DNA from: Buchnera aphidicola (Muscaphis stroyani)
GTDB lineage: Bacteria > Pseudomonadota > Gammaproteobacteria > Enterobacterales > Enterobacteriaceae
Assembly (NCBI RefSeq): GCF_005080865.1
Contig: NZ_CP034861.1
Location: 62,001 to 126,000, forward strand
Direction: 5' to 3'
DNA: 64,000 bases
Position 1 is the stretch's first letter. Each line of letters begins with the position of its first letter. The notes beneath the pieces are model-generated. The model ran no database searches, was not told where the DNA came from, and saw nothing but the letters and a program-made list of their open reading frames with translations. A program made the translations under genes and the position numbers. Shown piece after piece: positions 19,933 to 30,958 of the stretch.

Positions 19933-22860
19933 ATGAAAACATATCAGAGATACTTATCTAGATCTTTGATTTTATTTTTTAGCTTATTGCTTATGTTTTT
20001 GTTACTTATAGAGAGTAATATAGGATTTAAGTGGTTCTTTAATTTTACAAATTACTTTTTTTTAGGGTCAAAAGTTGAAAAAATATCAGGTAATTGGAGA
20101 GACTTTACACTACAAAATATTTATTGTAATATTTTAGGAATGTCTGTAAAAGCAAAGAAAATAAGATGCATAATAGACTATGCTTCTTTTTTTAAGATGT
20201 CTTTAATTATTAAAGAAATAGAAACAAAAGATATGCAAATTAAAATCAACGATAATCAAAACGCATATTTAAAAAAAAATATTTCTAAAGATAATTTTAA
20301 AAAATCTATTTTTTTAGGACATTCTTTAACTATTAATAAAATACATTTTGATAAAATTTTTTTTAAAACTGCAAAAAAAAATATTTTTCTGTCTGATATT
20401 TTTACTGGAATTCAATGGACAGGAAGTAATCTTGTTATTTTCCCTTCTTATATCAGTGATATTAATATAGAAAAATCTAATATTCAATCAAAAATTTTTA
20501 TTCAAAATCAAAAAATTTTTAAAAAAAAAGATTTTAATTCACAAAAAATATCTAATTTTTTTCGATTTTTTTCAGAAAAAATAAAAAATTTAATTTTGTT
20601 AAATACAGATTTAAAAAATTTAATATGCGCTAATTTTAGTTTTGTTGATGATTTTAATAATAAACAAAATATTTCTGAAATAGAGATAAAAGCTCAAATA
20701 AAAAATAATACTATCAAAATAAAAAAATTTAATTCTCGTTTTCATTCAATTAAGATAAAATCTTACGGTCAAATTGTTTTAAAAAATAATTGTTCAATTT
20801 TTTCTACAATACATAGTGAAATATCAACATTAGAGCTTCATGATAAAATTTTAAATCTGTCGATTAAATCAAAATTAAATAATAAATTTAAGTTTATATT
20901 AAATGTTAATAATTTAATGCGTACAAACGTACAAGGAGTAATTTTTTTAAATCGTTTAAATTGTCCTTTTCAAGTAAAATTAAGTAGTACTCATTTTTTT
21001 CTTCCTATAGAAAAAAAAATTGGATTAAGATCAAACTCTTTTTCTGCAATTTTAAAAGGTAATATTAATAATTATTTTTTATCTTTGCAAAATATTTTAT
21101 ATATAAAAAATTTTCCTTCGATACTATTTAAATTAAATAGTCATGGTAATTTAAAAAATATTTTTTTAGATAAACTTATTTTTTTACCAATAAAGAATAT
21201 ACATTCTTCAGAAGAAAAGAATAAATTGATTTTTAATAAAAAAGAAATAAATTCTAATGATACTAAATATAATCAGATTTTAGCTAATTTAATTGGAAAA
21301 TTAGATATATCAGTCACTTCAAGTGAAAAATCACATAATTTGTCTGTTCCACAAATTCGTTTTAATGGAAATATAATGAATAAAAAATTTTCTATATTAA
21401 GTTCTTTATTTTATAAAAATTTTAGTTTTTTAGACATTCCAAAAATGAACATATCTTTAGGAAAAAATAAAGCGTGGTTAAAAGGCATGTTTAATAAAAA
21501 TATTTATGTTAATTCTGCCTTTTGTTTCGATCATTTGGATTATTTTTCTCCTTTTTTGAAAGGAGTGATTAAAGGAAAATTCCATTTATCAGGTTCTCGT
21601 TCTAACCCAAGACTCTATAGTTCGTTTTCAGCAAATCATGTTATTTGGAACGATTTTAACTTAAATAAGATGGAAATTTCCTCCAGAATACATAGTCATA
21701 ATAAAATTTCAGGAAATTTTTTATTTGATATAAAAAAAATGAATTCTTCTTTTTTAAATATTGATTTTTTAAAAATTAGATCTTTTTGGAATGATAAAAA
21801 TCAAAAATTTTATTTTTCATTGAAAAACAAAGATTGTTTTATTAATTTTGTTTTTTATGGAATTTTAAATAAAAAAACAAAATTTTGGAATGGTTTTTTT
21901 AAAAAAATTGATATTCAAACCTCTAATTTTAAATGGATTATCAAAAAAAACATTGTAATACGTAATTACAACATTAAAAAGAAAACAAATGATTATATTC
22001 AAAAAAAATTAAAAAATTCTATCAAATTATCTAATTTTTTATTAATTTTAAAAAATTTTTTTAAAAATTCTTCTCATGGTTCTATTTTAAAGTTTCATGG
22101 TCAGACATTAATTAATGCTGAATTAAAATGGTTATCAGATGTCAATTTTATTAATGGAACGTTTATTTTAGAAAGCAAAAAGTTAATATTAGAAAAAATA
22201 ACAAAAGAAAAAAGTCTTATTAAAAAAATTAACTTTTTAAATTTTTCTATAAATTTAAAAGGAAATAATTTAACATCACATTGGATTTTAAAAAATTCAA
22301 ATCATTTATTAGAAGAAAGTAGTTTATTGGGTTTTTTAAATATTAATGATGTTTATAATACAAAAATAATTCATGGAAAATGTTTTATCTTAAACTTTCC
22401 TGTTTCTATTATTGATTTTTTTACAGTTTATTTTCAAAACACACAAGGTGTTTTAATAGGTAATATGAATTTTTCTGGTTCTTTATATAATCCAAAGATA
22501 GTAGCTGATATTAATTTAAAAAATATTTTTATTAAAGGGCGTAACTTATTAACATATATTAGTATGTTTTTTTGTTCTTTTTTTAATTATTCAAATTATA
22601 TAGATATTAATCAAGAAATCATAATAAAAAAAGGAAGTTTGTTTTTTCAATTAAGTTTAAATAGAAAAAAACAAAACGGTTTAGAATGGAGTATTTTGTT
22701 TAATAGCGATAATTTTAAAATTGAAATTTTTCCAAGAATCCAATTCACAGTCTCCTCTCAGCTTAATTTTCATTATTTTTTATCAAAATGTAGTATGAAT
22801 GGGTATTTAAAATTTTTACTATTTTATTTTTATATACATGAAAATAATATAATAATTTAA
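19933..22860 (+). CDS. tamB: TamB-like protein (YtfN), missing its C-terminal region
   Basis: TamB is an inner-membrane-anchored periplasmic protein of the AsmA/bridge-like family, linked to phospholipid transport and outer-membrane biogenesis. The ATG at 19933 has AAGGA upstream and an N-terminal anchor (SLILFFSLLLMFLLL). WRDFTLQNIY matches E. coli WRDLTLSDVRY, and similarity is traceable to about E. coli residue 1040 (IEIFPRIQFTVSSQLN against VRITVPPMVRMDVSPD). The product is 975 residues against E. coli's 1259: the last ~220, the region contacting TamA, are absent and ppa follows within 20 bases. The sequence is very Lys/Asn/Phe-rich and diverged. tamA is not upstream, where E. coli has it; rpmB is there instead. 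Confidence 0.85.
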   Translation: MKTYQRYLSRSLILFFSLLLMFLLLIESNIGFKWFFNFTNYFFLGSKVEKISGNWRDFTLQNIYCNILGMSVKAKKIRCIIDYASFFKMSLIIKEIETKDMQIKINDNQNAYLKKNISKDNFKKSIFLGHSLTINKIHFDKIFFKTAKKNIFLSDIFTGIQWTGSNLVIFPSYISDINIEKSNIQSKIFIQNQKIFKKKDFNSQKISNFFRFFSEKIKNLILLNTDLKNLICANFSFVDDFNNKQNISEIEIKAQIKNNTIKIKKFNSRFHSIKIKSYGQIVLKNNCSIFSTIHSEISTLELHDKILNLSIKSKLNNKFKFILNVNNLMRTNVQGVIFLNRLNCPFQVKLSSTHFFLPIEKKIGLRSNSFSAILKGNINNYFLSLQNILYIKNFPSILFKLNSHGNLKNIFLDKLIFLPIKNIHSSEEKNKLIFNKKEINSNDTKYNQILANLIGKLDISVTSSEKSHNLSVPQIRFNGNIMNKKFSILSSLFYKNFSFLDIPKMNISLGKNKAWLKGMFNKNIYVNSAFCFDHLDYFSPFLKGVIKGKFHLSGSRSNPRLYSSFSANHVIWNDFNLNKMEISSRIHSHNKISGNFLFDIKKMNSSFLNIDFLKIRSFWNDKNQKFYFSLKNKDCFINFVFYGILNKKTKFWNGFFKKIDIQTSNFKWIIKKNIVIRNYNIKKKTNDYIQKKLKNSIKLSNFLLILKNFFKNSSHGSILKFHGQTLINAELKWLSDVNFINGTFILESKKLILEKITKEKSLIKKINFLNFSINLKGNNLTSHWILKNSNHLLEESSLLGFLNINDVYNTKIIHGKCFILNFPVSIIDFFTVYFQNTQGVLIGNMNFSGSLYNPKIVADINLKNIFIKGRNLLTYISMFFCSFFNYSNYIDINQEIIIKKGSLFFQLSLNRKKQNGLEWSILFNSDNFKIEIFPRIQFTVSSQLNFHYFLSKCSMNGYLKFLLFYFYIHENNIII

Positions 22861-22880
22861 TTTTTAATAAATTTGTTTTC

Positions 22881-23408
22881 TTATTTTATCGCTCTTTTGT
22901 ATGCTGAAACAATTTCTAATTTAGCATCTTTGCAATTTCCCCATCCGATTATTTTAACCCATTTTGAGTTGTCTAGTTTTTTATAGTATTTAAAAAAATG
23001 AAAGATTTGATTTTTAAGAAGTTCAGGCATATCTGATATGTCATTTATATTTTTATATTCCTGGCAAATATTTTCAACTGGAACTGCTATTATTTTTGCA
23101 TCATTTCCTGATTCGTCGTTCATGTTTAATACGCCAATAGGTTTACAATTAATAATAGAGTTAGATTGTATTGGGTAAGGAGAGGGCACTAAAACATCTA
23201 ATGGATCTCCATCAAGAGATAAAGTATTATTAATATATCCATAATTACATGGGTAAAACATAGGTGTAGATATAAATCTATCAACGAATAACATACCAGA
23301 TTTTTTGTCTATTTCATATTTAACCGGAGATGAATTAGATGGGATTTCAATAATTACATATATATCATGTGGTATGTTTTTTCCTGCAGCAATATTTTTA
23401 AGATTCAT
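22881..23408 (-). CDS. ppa: Inorganic pyrophosphatase
   Basis: Ppa hydrolyses pyrophosphate released by biosynthesis, and is essential. The 175 residues equal E. coli's 176. The signature DGDPLDVLV with its metal-binding aspartates is intact, as are the Lys/Glu active-site segments IEIPSNSSPVKYEIDKKSG and NYGYINNTL. It is convergent with tamB, 20 bases apart, and divergent from pmbA. In E. coli ppa is also near tamB. Confidence 0.97.
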   Translation of the reverse strand: MNLKNIAAGKNIPHDIYVIIEIPSNSSPVKYEIDKKSGMLFVDRFISTPMFYPCNYGYINNTLSLDGDPLDVLVPSPYPIQSNSIINCKPIGVLNMNDESGNDAKIIAVPVENICQEYKNINDISDMPELLKNQIFHFFKYYKKLDNSKWVKIIGWGNCKDAKLEIVSAYKRAIK

Positions 23409-23642
23409 TTTTTTTCTCTTTTATAGTTTTAGATGTTTTTATTTAATAAATTTAATCTTCTTATATTAGTAAAAATATTTTTTATAAGATAAAAAAATCA
23501 AGGTATACTAGTTTCTATTAACTGTATCATTCAAAAACAATTATAGCTAGAATTTATAAACATTAACTTATTAAAAATAAAAATTTTTAGATATTAAAAA
23601 GATTTTATGTTAAAAATATCATTAATTTAAAAAGGAGTATTT

Positions 23643-24980
23643 ATGAAATCGAATCAAGAAATAGAAAAAGAAGAAAAGTTACTTGTTGATACTATTCAAA
23701 AAATATTAAATTTGTCTAGAGAAAAAATTTCTATTGAAGTATCGGCAAAAAAAACTATAGGTCTTAGTGTAAATATAAGAAATAGTATAATTGAAAATAT
23801 AGAATTTAACAGTGATAGTTTATTATTAATGACTGTATATAATAAATTTTCTAAAGGAACTGTATCATCTAAAGATTTTAGTGAAAACGGCATTAAAAAT
23901 ATGTTAGATATGGCAATTAAAATTTCTAGATACTCTTCTTCTGATTATTTCTCAGGACTTCCTGAAAAAGAATTATTATGTTTAAATTCTATTGATTTAG
24001 ATTTATTTCATCCTTGCGACTTTAGCGTTAAAAACGCTGTTCAGCTTTCTACTATGACAGAACGAGCAGCTTTTAAATATGATAAAAGAATTGTTAATAG
24101 CGAAGGTAGTTTTTTTGATAGCTGTGCAACTATACATATTTTTGGAAACAGCTTAGGAATTTTACAAAAATATAAATCTACTCGTTATTCAATATACAAC
24201 TGTGTAATTTCCAAAGATAATCACTGTATGCAAAGAGATTTTGATTACTCAATATCTCGTAAAATAAACGATTTAAAAAAACCAGATGATGTTGGAAAAA
24301 ACGCAGCTCAAAAAGCCATATCCCGAATAGGATCTAAGAAGATACGTACTATGAAAACTGCAGTTATTTTTTCTAAAGAAGTGTCTTCTTCATTTTTTTC
24401 TCATCTTGTTCATGCAATAAGTGGCGATAATATATGTCAAAGATCTACTTTTTTAATAAATGATTTAAATAAAAAAATTTTTCCTGAATGGTTAAATATT
24501 AAAGAATATCCTCATATAAAACAAGGATTAGGAAGCAGATTCTTTGATAGTGAAGGTGTGGCTACTAAAACGAAAAACATTATTAAAAATGGAGAATTAA
24601 AAACGTGGTTGTTAAACAGCTACAATGCTCGAAAAATTGGATTATTGAGCACAGGTAATTCTGGAGGTATTTCTAATTGGATTATTTCACATCGAAATGT
24701 GTCTTTTCAAGAACTTTTAAAAAATATGAATCAAGGAATTTTAGTAACAGAATTAATAGGTCAAGGAGTTGATATCATCAGTGGGCACTATTCAAGAGGA
24801 GTTTTCGGTTTTTGGGTTGATAATGGAAAAATTGAGCACCCAGTTCATGAGATTACTATATCTGGAAATTTGAGGAATATGTGGAGAAATATTGTGAGCA
24901 TCAGTAATGATATTGAAAAAAGAAATAAAATTCAGTGTGGATCAATACTAATATCAGAAATGCAAATTTCTGGTAATTAA
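23643..24980 (+). CDS. pmbA: Metalloprotease TldE/PmbA
   Basis: PmbA (TldE) is the partner of the TldD protease. In E. coli the pair matures microcin B17 and degrades the CcdA antitoxin, and the general role is peptide processing. The 445-residue length matches E. coli's 450. Conserved blocks include [42 protein letters not shown] and [23 protein letters not shown] precedes the ATG at 23643. tldD is not in this window, and no toxin substrates are evident, so a housekeeping peptidase role is likely. Confidence 0.95.
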   Translation: MKSNQEIEKEEKLLVDTIQKILNLSREKISIEVSAKKTIGLSVNIRNSIIENIEFNSDSLLLMTVYNKFSKGTVSSKDFSENGIKNMLDMAIKISRYSSSDYFSGLPEKELLCLNSIDLDLFHPCDFSVKNAVQLSTMTERAAFKYDKRIVNSEGSFFDSCATIHIFGNSLGILQKYKSTRYSIYNCVISKDNHCMQRDFDYSISRKINDLKKPDDVGKNAAQKAISRIGSKKIRTMKTAVIFSKEVSSSFFSHLVHAISGDNICQRSTFLINDLNKKIFPEWLNIKEYPHIKQGLGSRFFDSEGVATKTKNIIKNGELKTWLLNSYNARKIGLLSTGNSGGISNWIISHRNVSFQELLKNMNQGILVTELIGQGVDIISGHYSRGVFGFWVDNGKIEHPVHEITISGNLRNMWRNIVSISNDIEKRNKIQCGSILISEMQISGN

Positions 24981-25103
24981 TAATTAAATACTATTATATT
25001 TTTTATATCTAAATATAAAAAATAAAGGCAATAAATTTGTTATTTTTACACTATAAAATGTGATAAATTGAAATAATTTTAATAAAATTATAATTTCTTG
25101 ATT

Positions 25104-25480
25104 TCGGAAGTTGACCTATAAGCCGGGTTCTGTTTTGAACAGTCATTTATCTAGGATAGTAATTGCTTACTAACTCAAGCAGCCTACCCAGGTTTTTTTG
25201 GTACGAGCAATACCAATTTATAACCTCTATTTGGCTTTGCTCCAGGTGGAGTTTACCGTGCCATAATTGTTACCAATTATGCGGTGCGCTTTTACCGCAC
25301 CTTTTCACCCTTTCCAATATGTTTTTATTACAATAAAAAATATATTTGGTGGTTTTCTTTCTGTTGCACTAGTCATAAGCTCACGCTCTCCAGGAGTTAC
25401 CTGGCACCTTGCTCTAAGGAGCCCGGACTTTCCTCTTTTTAGTTTTATAAAAACTAAACAGCGACTGTTTGGTCAACTTC
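25104..25480 (-). ncRNA. rnpB: RNase P RNA (M1 RNA), type A
   Basis: The minus strand begins GAAGTTGACCAAACAGTCGC at 25480, matching the 5' end of E. coli M1 RNA. It contains the conserved core segments GAGGAAAGTCCGGGCTCC and the P4-forming 3' portion ending AGAACCCGGCTTATAGGTCA. Other recognisable parts are GGGTGAAAAGGTGCGGTAA, CTGGAGCAAAGCCAAATAG and GGTAGGCTGCTTGAG. The length of about 377 equals E. coli's. The 5' end is exact to a base or two; the 3' end is estimated. It is the catalytic RNA that trims tRNA 5' leaders. Confidence 0.97.
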
Positions 25481-25512
25481 AAAGTACATTATATATTTTT
25501 TTTAAAGAATTG

Positions 25513-26364
25513 TCATTTTTCTTGTTTTAATGCATATTGATATAAAATATTTTTTCTAATTTTATAAATTTTTGAGGTTGCTACAACCGATATTTTTAAT
25601 GGAAATAGATTTCTTAAAATCTTAAAACAATTCAATATTTCTTCGGATAAAATTTCATTTTTTAGTTTTTTAAAACCATTGATAATAATTACTATTTCTC
25701 CTTTATAACGGTATTCATCTTCTCTCATCCATTTTAAAATTTTTTTGGCTTCTCCTCCGCGAATTGATTCCCATTTTTTAGTAATTTCTTTAGCTATAAC
25801 TATGTGTCTATTTTGATCAATTTGATCTATTATATCTTGAATACTTTCGAGTATTCTGTGTTTTGATTCATAAAAAATTATTGTTCGAGTTTCTTTTTTT
25901 AAAGAGCGAAGTAAATCACACCTCATTTTTTTTTTTGAAGGAAGAAATCCTTCATAGCAAAAACGATTAGTTGATATTCCTGATGCACTTAGCGCTGTAA
26001 TTGCAGCACAAGGGCCAGGAAGAGGTACAACTTTTATATTATAAGAATGGCATATTTTGACTAAAATATAACCAGGATCGTTAATTAACGGAGTGCCAGC
26101 ATTTGAAACCAGAGCAATATTTTGACCTTTTTTTAATTTTTCAATTAAATAATTACTTTTTTTTTGTTCATTATGTTTGTTAATTAATGTTAAACTTTTT
26201 TTTATTTTAAAATTTTTTAATAAAATGCCAGTATGTTGAATACTTTCAGCAGCAATAATATCAGCATTTTTTAATGTATTTAAAGCTCGTTGGGTAATAT
26301 CTGATAAGTTTCCAATTGGTGTTGGTACAATATAAAGAATGCCTGTATACAATAAATTCATCAT
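25513..26364 (-). CDS. rsmI: 16S rRNA 2'-O-ribose C1402 methyltransferase RsmI
   Basis: RsmI (YraL) methylates the ribose of C1402 in the 16S rRNA decoding centre using SAM. The 283 residues match E. coli's 286. Conserved parts are the N-terminal LYIVPTPIGNLSDITQRAL, the SAM-binding AGTPLINDPGY and LPGPCAAITALSASG, and the FCYEGFLPSKKK loop. It lies 32 bases upstream of the rnpB 5' end on the same strand and is divergent from fabB. Confidence 0.96.
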   Translation of the reverse strand: MMNLLYTGILYIVPTPIGNLSDITQRALNTLKNADIIAAESIQHTGILLKNFKIKKSLTLINKHNEQKKSNYLIEKLKKGQNIALVSNAGTPLINDPGYILVKICHSYNIKVVPLPGPCAAITALSASGISTNRFCYEGFLPSKKKMRCDLLRSLKKETRTIIFYESKHRILESIQDIIDQIDQNRHIVIAKEITKKWESIRGGEAKKILKWMREDEYRYKGEIVIIINGFKKLKNEILSEEILNCFKILRNLFPLKISVVATSKIYKIRKNILYQYALKQEK

Positions 26365-26514
26365 TTATCCATTTGATTATGATTAAAGTTCAACATTTAT
26401 TAGAAAAATTATTAATTTAATACTTTTTTAATTTATTTTTGATATGTTAAGTTAATATTAATATATTCGATTTTTAAAATATATAATTTTATAAATATTT
26501 TAGAGGTTTTTAAA

Positions 26515-27738
26515 TTGAAAAGAGTAGTGATTACAGGATTTGGAATCGTTTCAAGTATAGGAAATAATAAAAAAGAAGTACTCAAATCTTTATATAACGG
26601 AATTTCTGGTATTACATTTTCTGAAGAAATGAAAAATGCAGGCATGAGAAGTCAAGTTTGGGGGAATATTTTGTTAAAAAATAAGTTTCATATTACAAAT
26701 AAAGTATTTCGATTTATGAATAATGCTGCTATTTATGCGTTTTTGTCTATGAAAGAAGCAATAAAAGATTCAAATTTAAAAAATTGTCAATATCAAAAAA
26801 ATTCTCGTGTTGGTTTAATTGTTGGCTCTGGATGTAGCTCTTCTAAGTCTTTTTCAAATAATTACAATTCAATAAAAAATAAAAAAAATATCTTAAAATC
26901 TACGAGTCCTTATGTTGCAATTAAATCAATGAATTCAGTAATTTCTGCATGTTTATCTACTTTATTTCAGATTTATGGAGTAAATTATTCCATTAGTTCA
27001 GCTTGCTCAACTTCTTCAAATTGCATTGGAAATGCATTTGAATTAATTAAATCAGGTGTACAAGATATTGTCTTTGCTGGTGGAGCTGAGGATATTAGTT
27101 TGGAATTAGCTTCTGAGTTTGACGCTATGAGAGCTCTTTCATCTAAATTTAACAAAACTCCTATTAAATCATCAAGAGTGTACGATGTAAACCGTGATGG
27201 TTTTGTAATATCAGGCGGCGCTGGAATATTAGTTTTAGAAGATCTAGATTGTGCTTTATCTCGATCTGCTTGCATTTATGCTGAAATAATTGGATATGCT
27301 ACTACATCAGATGGTTCAGATATGATTTTACCTTCTGGAATTGGAGCAGAAAGATGCATGAAATTAGCAAAAAAAGAACAAAATGCATCAATTGATTATA
27401 TAAACGTCCATGGTTCATCTACTCAAGTTGGTGATTTAGTTGAGTTAAAAGCAATTAAAAAAGTATTTTTAAATGATCTAAAACAACTAAAAATTTCAGC
27501 TACGAAGTCCATGACTGGTCATTCTTTAGGAGCTTCTGGAGTACATGAAATAATTTATACGTTGCTAATGATGAAATATAATTTTATAGCTCCAACTATT
27601 AATATTAAAAATTTAGAGCCTTATGCAAAAAAAATGAATATTATTCAAAAAACAGTTAATGTGATTATTAACACGGCTATGTCGAATAGTTTTGGTTTTG
27701 GTGGAACAAATGTTTCATTAATCATTAAAAAATATTAA
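26515..27738 (+). CDS. fabB: Beta-ketoacyl-ACP synthase I
   Basis: FabB condenses malonyl-ACP with acyl-ACP in fatty acid elongation and is the synthase needed for unsaturated chains in E. coli. The 407 residues match E. coli's 406. The Cys-His-His triad is present in ISSACSTSSNCIGNA (Cys), NVHGSSTQVGD (His) and KSMTGHSLGASG (His). The start is a TTG at 26515 with AGAGG eight bases before it. It gives the canonical MKRVVITGFGIVSSIGNN, and no ATG is available nearby. This is the only lipid-synthesis gene here. Confidence 0.96.
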   Translation: MKRVVITGFGIVSSIGNNKKEVLKSLYNGISGITFSEEMKNAGMRSQVWGNILLKNKFHITNKVFRFMNNAAIYAFLSMKEAIKDSNLKNCQYQKNSRVGLIVGSGCSSSKSFSNNYNSIKNKKNILKSTSPYVAIKSMNSVISACLSTLFQIYGVNYSISSACSTSSNCIGNAFELIKSGVQDIVFAGGAEDISLELASEFDAMRALSSKFNKTPIKSSRVYDVNRDGFVISGGAGILVLEDLDCALSRSACIYAEIIGYATTSDGSDMILPSGIGAERCMKLAKKEQNASIDYINVHGSSTQVGDLVELKAIKKVFLNDLKQLKISATKSMTGHSLGASGVHEIIYTLLMMKYNFIAPTINIKNLEPYAKKMNIIQKTVNVIINTAMSNSFGFGGTNVSLIIKKY

Positions 27739-27858
27739 TATATTTATTAACATATTTAATTTTTCTAAATTTTATTTTAATTAAAATATATTTTCATGTA
27801 ATAAGACATAAGCATTTTTTAATATAAATTAATGAATTGAAAAATTATGAGGATAAAA

Positions 27859-28809
27859 ATGAATCAATTAAATGCGTTAAAAAAATTTACAACTATTGTT
27901 GCAGATACAAGTGATATAGAATCTATTCGTAAATACAAACCAGAAGATGCAACAACTAATCCATCCTTAATATTAAAAGCCGTGAATATAAAAAGTAATC
28001 AACATTTTATTGATAAAGCTGTAAAATATGCAAAACAGAAAGGAGGTTCGTATAGAAAAAAAATTATTAATGCGAGCGATAAGATTTTAGTAGATCTCGG
28101 AACAGAAATTTTAAAATATGTTCCAGGTTATATTTCTAGCGAAGTTGATGCGAGATTATCTTTTGATAAAGAAAAGTGTATTTTAAGAGCAAAAAAAATT
28201 ATTAATATGTATGAAGAACAAGGTATTTCTCGTAAAAGAGTATTAATTAAATTAGCGTCTACATGGGAATCAATTAAAGCAGCAGAAGAACTTAAAAAAG
28301 AAAATATTTTTTGTAATTTAACACTTTTATTTTCTTTTGCACAGGCGCGTGCTTGTGCAGAAGCAAAAATATTTTTAATTTCTCCTTTTGTTGGAAGAAT
28401 TTATGATTGGTATTTTTCTCAAAAAGAACTTTTTTCGTCTTTTTTAAAAGAAGATCCAGGAGTTTTATCTGTATCTAAAATTTTTCATTATTATAAAAAA
28501 CATAATTATAAAACAATAATTATGGGAGCAAGTTTTAGAAATATTAAACAGATCTTAGATTTGGCAGGATGTGATCGACTAACTATTTCTCCTATTTTTT
28601 TAGAAGAGCTGGAATCAAGTACTGAAATAGTAGAAAGAAAACTTATTCCTTCTAATATTTTTTTTCAAACTCCAGTATCGTTTTCTGAAGAAGAATTTCG
28701 ATGGGAACATAATCAAGATGCGATGGCTGTTCAGAAATTATCAGAAGGAATACGAGATTTTGGAAAAGATCAGTTATCTTTAGAAAAAATATTTTATAAA
28801 AAAATATAA
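27859..28809 (+). CDS. talA: Transaldolase A
   Basis: Transaldolase moves a dihydroxyacetone unit between sedoheptulose-7-phosphate and glyceraldehyde-3-phosphate in the non-oxidative pentose phosphate pathway. From the ATG at 27859, which has GAGGA upstream, the product is 316 residues, exactly the E. coli TalA length. The Schiff-base lysine is in [10 protein letters not shown], and further motifs are [17 protein letters not shown], and [12 protein letters not shown]. An ATG at 27847 adds four residues and is less likely. It pairs with tkt 54 bases downstream, as in the E. coli talA-tktB pair. Confidence 0.97.
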   Translation: MNQLNALKKFTTIVADTSDIESIRKYKPEDATTNPSLILKAVNIKSNQHFIDKAVKYAKQKGGSYRKKIINASDKILVDLGTEILKYVPGYISSEVDARLSFDKEKCILRAKKIINMYEEQGISRKRVLIKLASTWESIKAAEELKKENIFCNLTLLFSFAQARACAEAKIFLISPFVGRIYDWYFSQKELFSSFLKEDPGVLSVSKIFHYYKKHNYKTIIMGASFRNIKQILDLAGCDRLTISPIFLEELESSTEIVERKLIPSNIFFQTPVSFSEEEFRWEHNQDAMAVQKLSEGIRDFGKDQLSLEKIFYKKI

Positions 28810-28863
28810 ATTTCTTAAATAAGTTTAATCATTTAAATTTTTTATTCATTAATTGGAAAAAAT

Positions 28864-30861
28864 ATGTGTTCACGAAAAGAATTAGCCAATGCAGTTCGTA
28901 TGTTAAGTGTAGATGCAGTAGAAAAAGCACAATCAGGACATCCTGGAATGCCTATGGGTATGGCAGACATATCTGAAGTATTATGGAGAGATTTTTTAAA
29001 ACACAACCCTAAAAATCCTAATTGGAGTGATCGTGATCGATTTGTTCTTTCTAATGGTCACGGATCCATGTTGTTATATAGTTTATTACATCTTACTGGA
29101 TACGATTTATCAATACAAGAACTAATGAATTTTAGACAAATTAATTCTAAAACTCCAGGTCATCCAGAAGTAGGTGAAACTCCTGGTATAGAAACCACTA
29201 CTGGTCCTTTAGGGCAAGGATTAGCCAATGCAGTCGGTATGGCTATTGCTGAAAAAAATTTAAGTTTTTATTTTAACAGAAAAAATTTTAAAATAGTTAA
29301 TCATTATACATGGGCATTTGTTGGTGATGGTTGTTTAATGGAAGGAATCTCTCATGAGGTTTGTTCTTTAGCAGGGACTTTAAAATTAGGAAAATTAATT
29401 GTTTTTTACGACAATAACGGCATTTCGATAGATGGAGAAATTGCTAATTGGTTTACAGATGATACACCTCAACGTTTTAAATCATATCATTGGCATGTGG
29501 TAAAAGATGTTGATGGTCATGACTCTAAATCTATTATAAAAAGTATTGAAGAAGCGAAATCAATTAAAGATAAGCCTTCTATCATTATTTGTAATACTGT
29601 TATTGGTTTTGGTTCTCCTAATAAATCCGGAAGTTCTGAAGCGCATGGATCCCCTTTGGGAGAAAAAGAAATTATTTTAACACGAGAAAAATTAAAATGG
29701 AAGTATCCACCTTTTTATATACCAAGCAAGATTTATAGAAAATGGAATGCAATAGAAAAAGGTTCAAAATTTGAAGAATCTTGGAATAAAAAATTTGATT
29801 TATACCAATCTATGTATCCTAAATTAGCTTCTGAATATATTAGAAGAATGAACAATGAATTATCTCTAGATTGGTATGAAAAAAATATAAACATTATTTC
29901 AAATGCTCAAAAAAACCCAAAAAAAATTGCAAGTCGAAAAGCGTCACAAGACGCTTTAGAAAAATTTGGTCCATTGCTACCAGAATTAATAGGAGGATCG
30001 GCTGACTTGTCTCCTAGCAATTTAACTATGTGGTCAGGTAGTAATGCAATTAAAAGTAATTCGTTTGGTAACTATATTCACTATGGAGTTCGAGAATTTG
30101 GAATGAGCGCCATTGCAAACGGAATATCTAATCATGGTGGATTTATTCCATACACATCCACTTTTTTAATATTTGTTGAATATGCAAGAAATGCAGTTCG
30201 AATGGCTGCTTTAATGAATAGTAAACATATTTTTATATACACTCATGATTCTATTGGTTTAGGTGAAGATGGCCCAACTCATCAACCAGTAGAACAATTA
30301 GCTAGTTTACGAATGACTCCAAATATAGATGTTTGGAGACCTAGTGATCAAGTTGAAACACTAGTGGCTTGGAAAAATGCTATTGAGAAAAAAAATGGAC
30401 CAACAGCAATTATTTTGTCACGTCAAAATTTATCTCAATTTCATAGAGAAAATTTAAAATTAAGTGATATTTCTTATGGAGCATATATATTATATGATTC
30501 AAAATCTCCGATTGATATTATTTTTATTTCTACCGGATCTGAATTAGAAGTTGCTTTTCTTGCTGCAAAAAAAATAGCTTCTTTAGGATATTCTATTCGA
30601 GTAGTTTCGATGCCTTCGACTAATGTGTTTGATAGGCAGGATGATAATTATAAAGAATTAATTTTACCATCTAGTGTTACTAAAAGAGTAGCAATTGAAG
30701 CTAGTGTAAAAGATTTTTGGTATAAATATGTAGGAATTAATGGTTTAATAATTGGAATGGAAGAATTTGGAAAATCTGCACCAGCAGATGTATTATTCAA
30801 AGAATTTGGGTTTACTGTAGAAAACATAGTAAATAAATCAAAGATTTTATTAGAATCGTAA
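28864..30861 (+). CDS. tkt: Transketolase
   Basis: Transketolase transfers two-carbon ketol units between sugar phosphates using thiamine diphosphate, supplying erythrose-4-phosphate for aromatic amino acids and ribose-5-phosphate for histidine and nucleotides. The 665 residues match E. coli's (663-667). The N-terminal motif is [13 protein letters not shown], the thiamine-binding block [12 protein letters not shown] runs on to NNGISIDG, and the pyrimidine-domain part is [13 protein letters not shown] with [12 protein letters not shown]. Position next to talA suggests tktB orthology, but tktA and tktB cannot be told apart reliably. A strong terminator follows. Confidence 0.95.
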   Translation: MCSRKELANAVRMLSVDAVEKAQSGHPGMPMGMADISEVLWRDFLKHNPKNPNWSDRDRFVLSNGHGSMLLYSLLHLTGYDLSIQELMNFRQINSKTPGHPEVGETPGIETTTGPLGQGLANAVGMAIAEKNLSFYFNRKNFKIVNHYTWAFVGDGCLMEGISHEVCSLAGTLKLGKLIVFYDNNGISIDGEIANWFTDDTPQRFKSYHWHVVKDVDGHDSKSIIKSIEEAKSIKDKPSIIICNTVIGFGSPNKSGSSEAHGSPLGEKEIILTREKLKWKYPPFYIPSKIYRKWNAIEKGSKFEESWNKKFDLYQSMYPKLASEYIRRMNNELSLDWYEKNINIISNAQKNPKKIASRKASQDALEKFGPLLPELIGGSADLSPSNLTMWSGSNAIKSNSFGNYIHYGVREFGMSAIANGISNHGGFIPYTSTFLIFVEYARNAVRMAALMNSKHIFIYTHDSIGLGEDGPTHQPVEQLASLRMTPNIDVWRPSDQVETLVAWKNAIEKKNGPTAIILSRQNLSQFHRENLKLSDISYGAYILYDSKSPIDIIFISTGSELEVAFLAAKKIASLGYSIRVVSMPSTNVFDRQDDNYKELILPSSVTKRVAIEASVKDFWYKYVGINGLIIGMEEFGKSAPADVLFKEFGFTVENIVNKSKILLES

Positions 30862-30879
30862 TTCTAAAAATATTTTCAA

Positions 30880-30905
30880 GGGGCTTTTAAAAGCCCCATT
30901 TTTTC
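30880..30905 (+). terminator. Rho-independent terminator of talA-tkt
   Basis: GGGGCTTT (30880-30887) pairs with AAAGCCCC (30890-30897) around a TT/AA loop, followed by ATTTTTTC. The stem is the most GC-rich hairpin in the window and lies 18 bases after the tkt stop. Confidence 0.9.
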
Positions 30906-30958
30906 ATTAAAACGTTTATATTATGTTTAAAAATAAAGATAAAATAGGATAACCGAAC

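Noticed and set aside
25267-25530. A plus-strand frame across the rnpB region
   Set aside because: The region is clearly the complement of RNase P RNA, which explains the GC content and the open frame.
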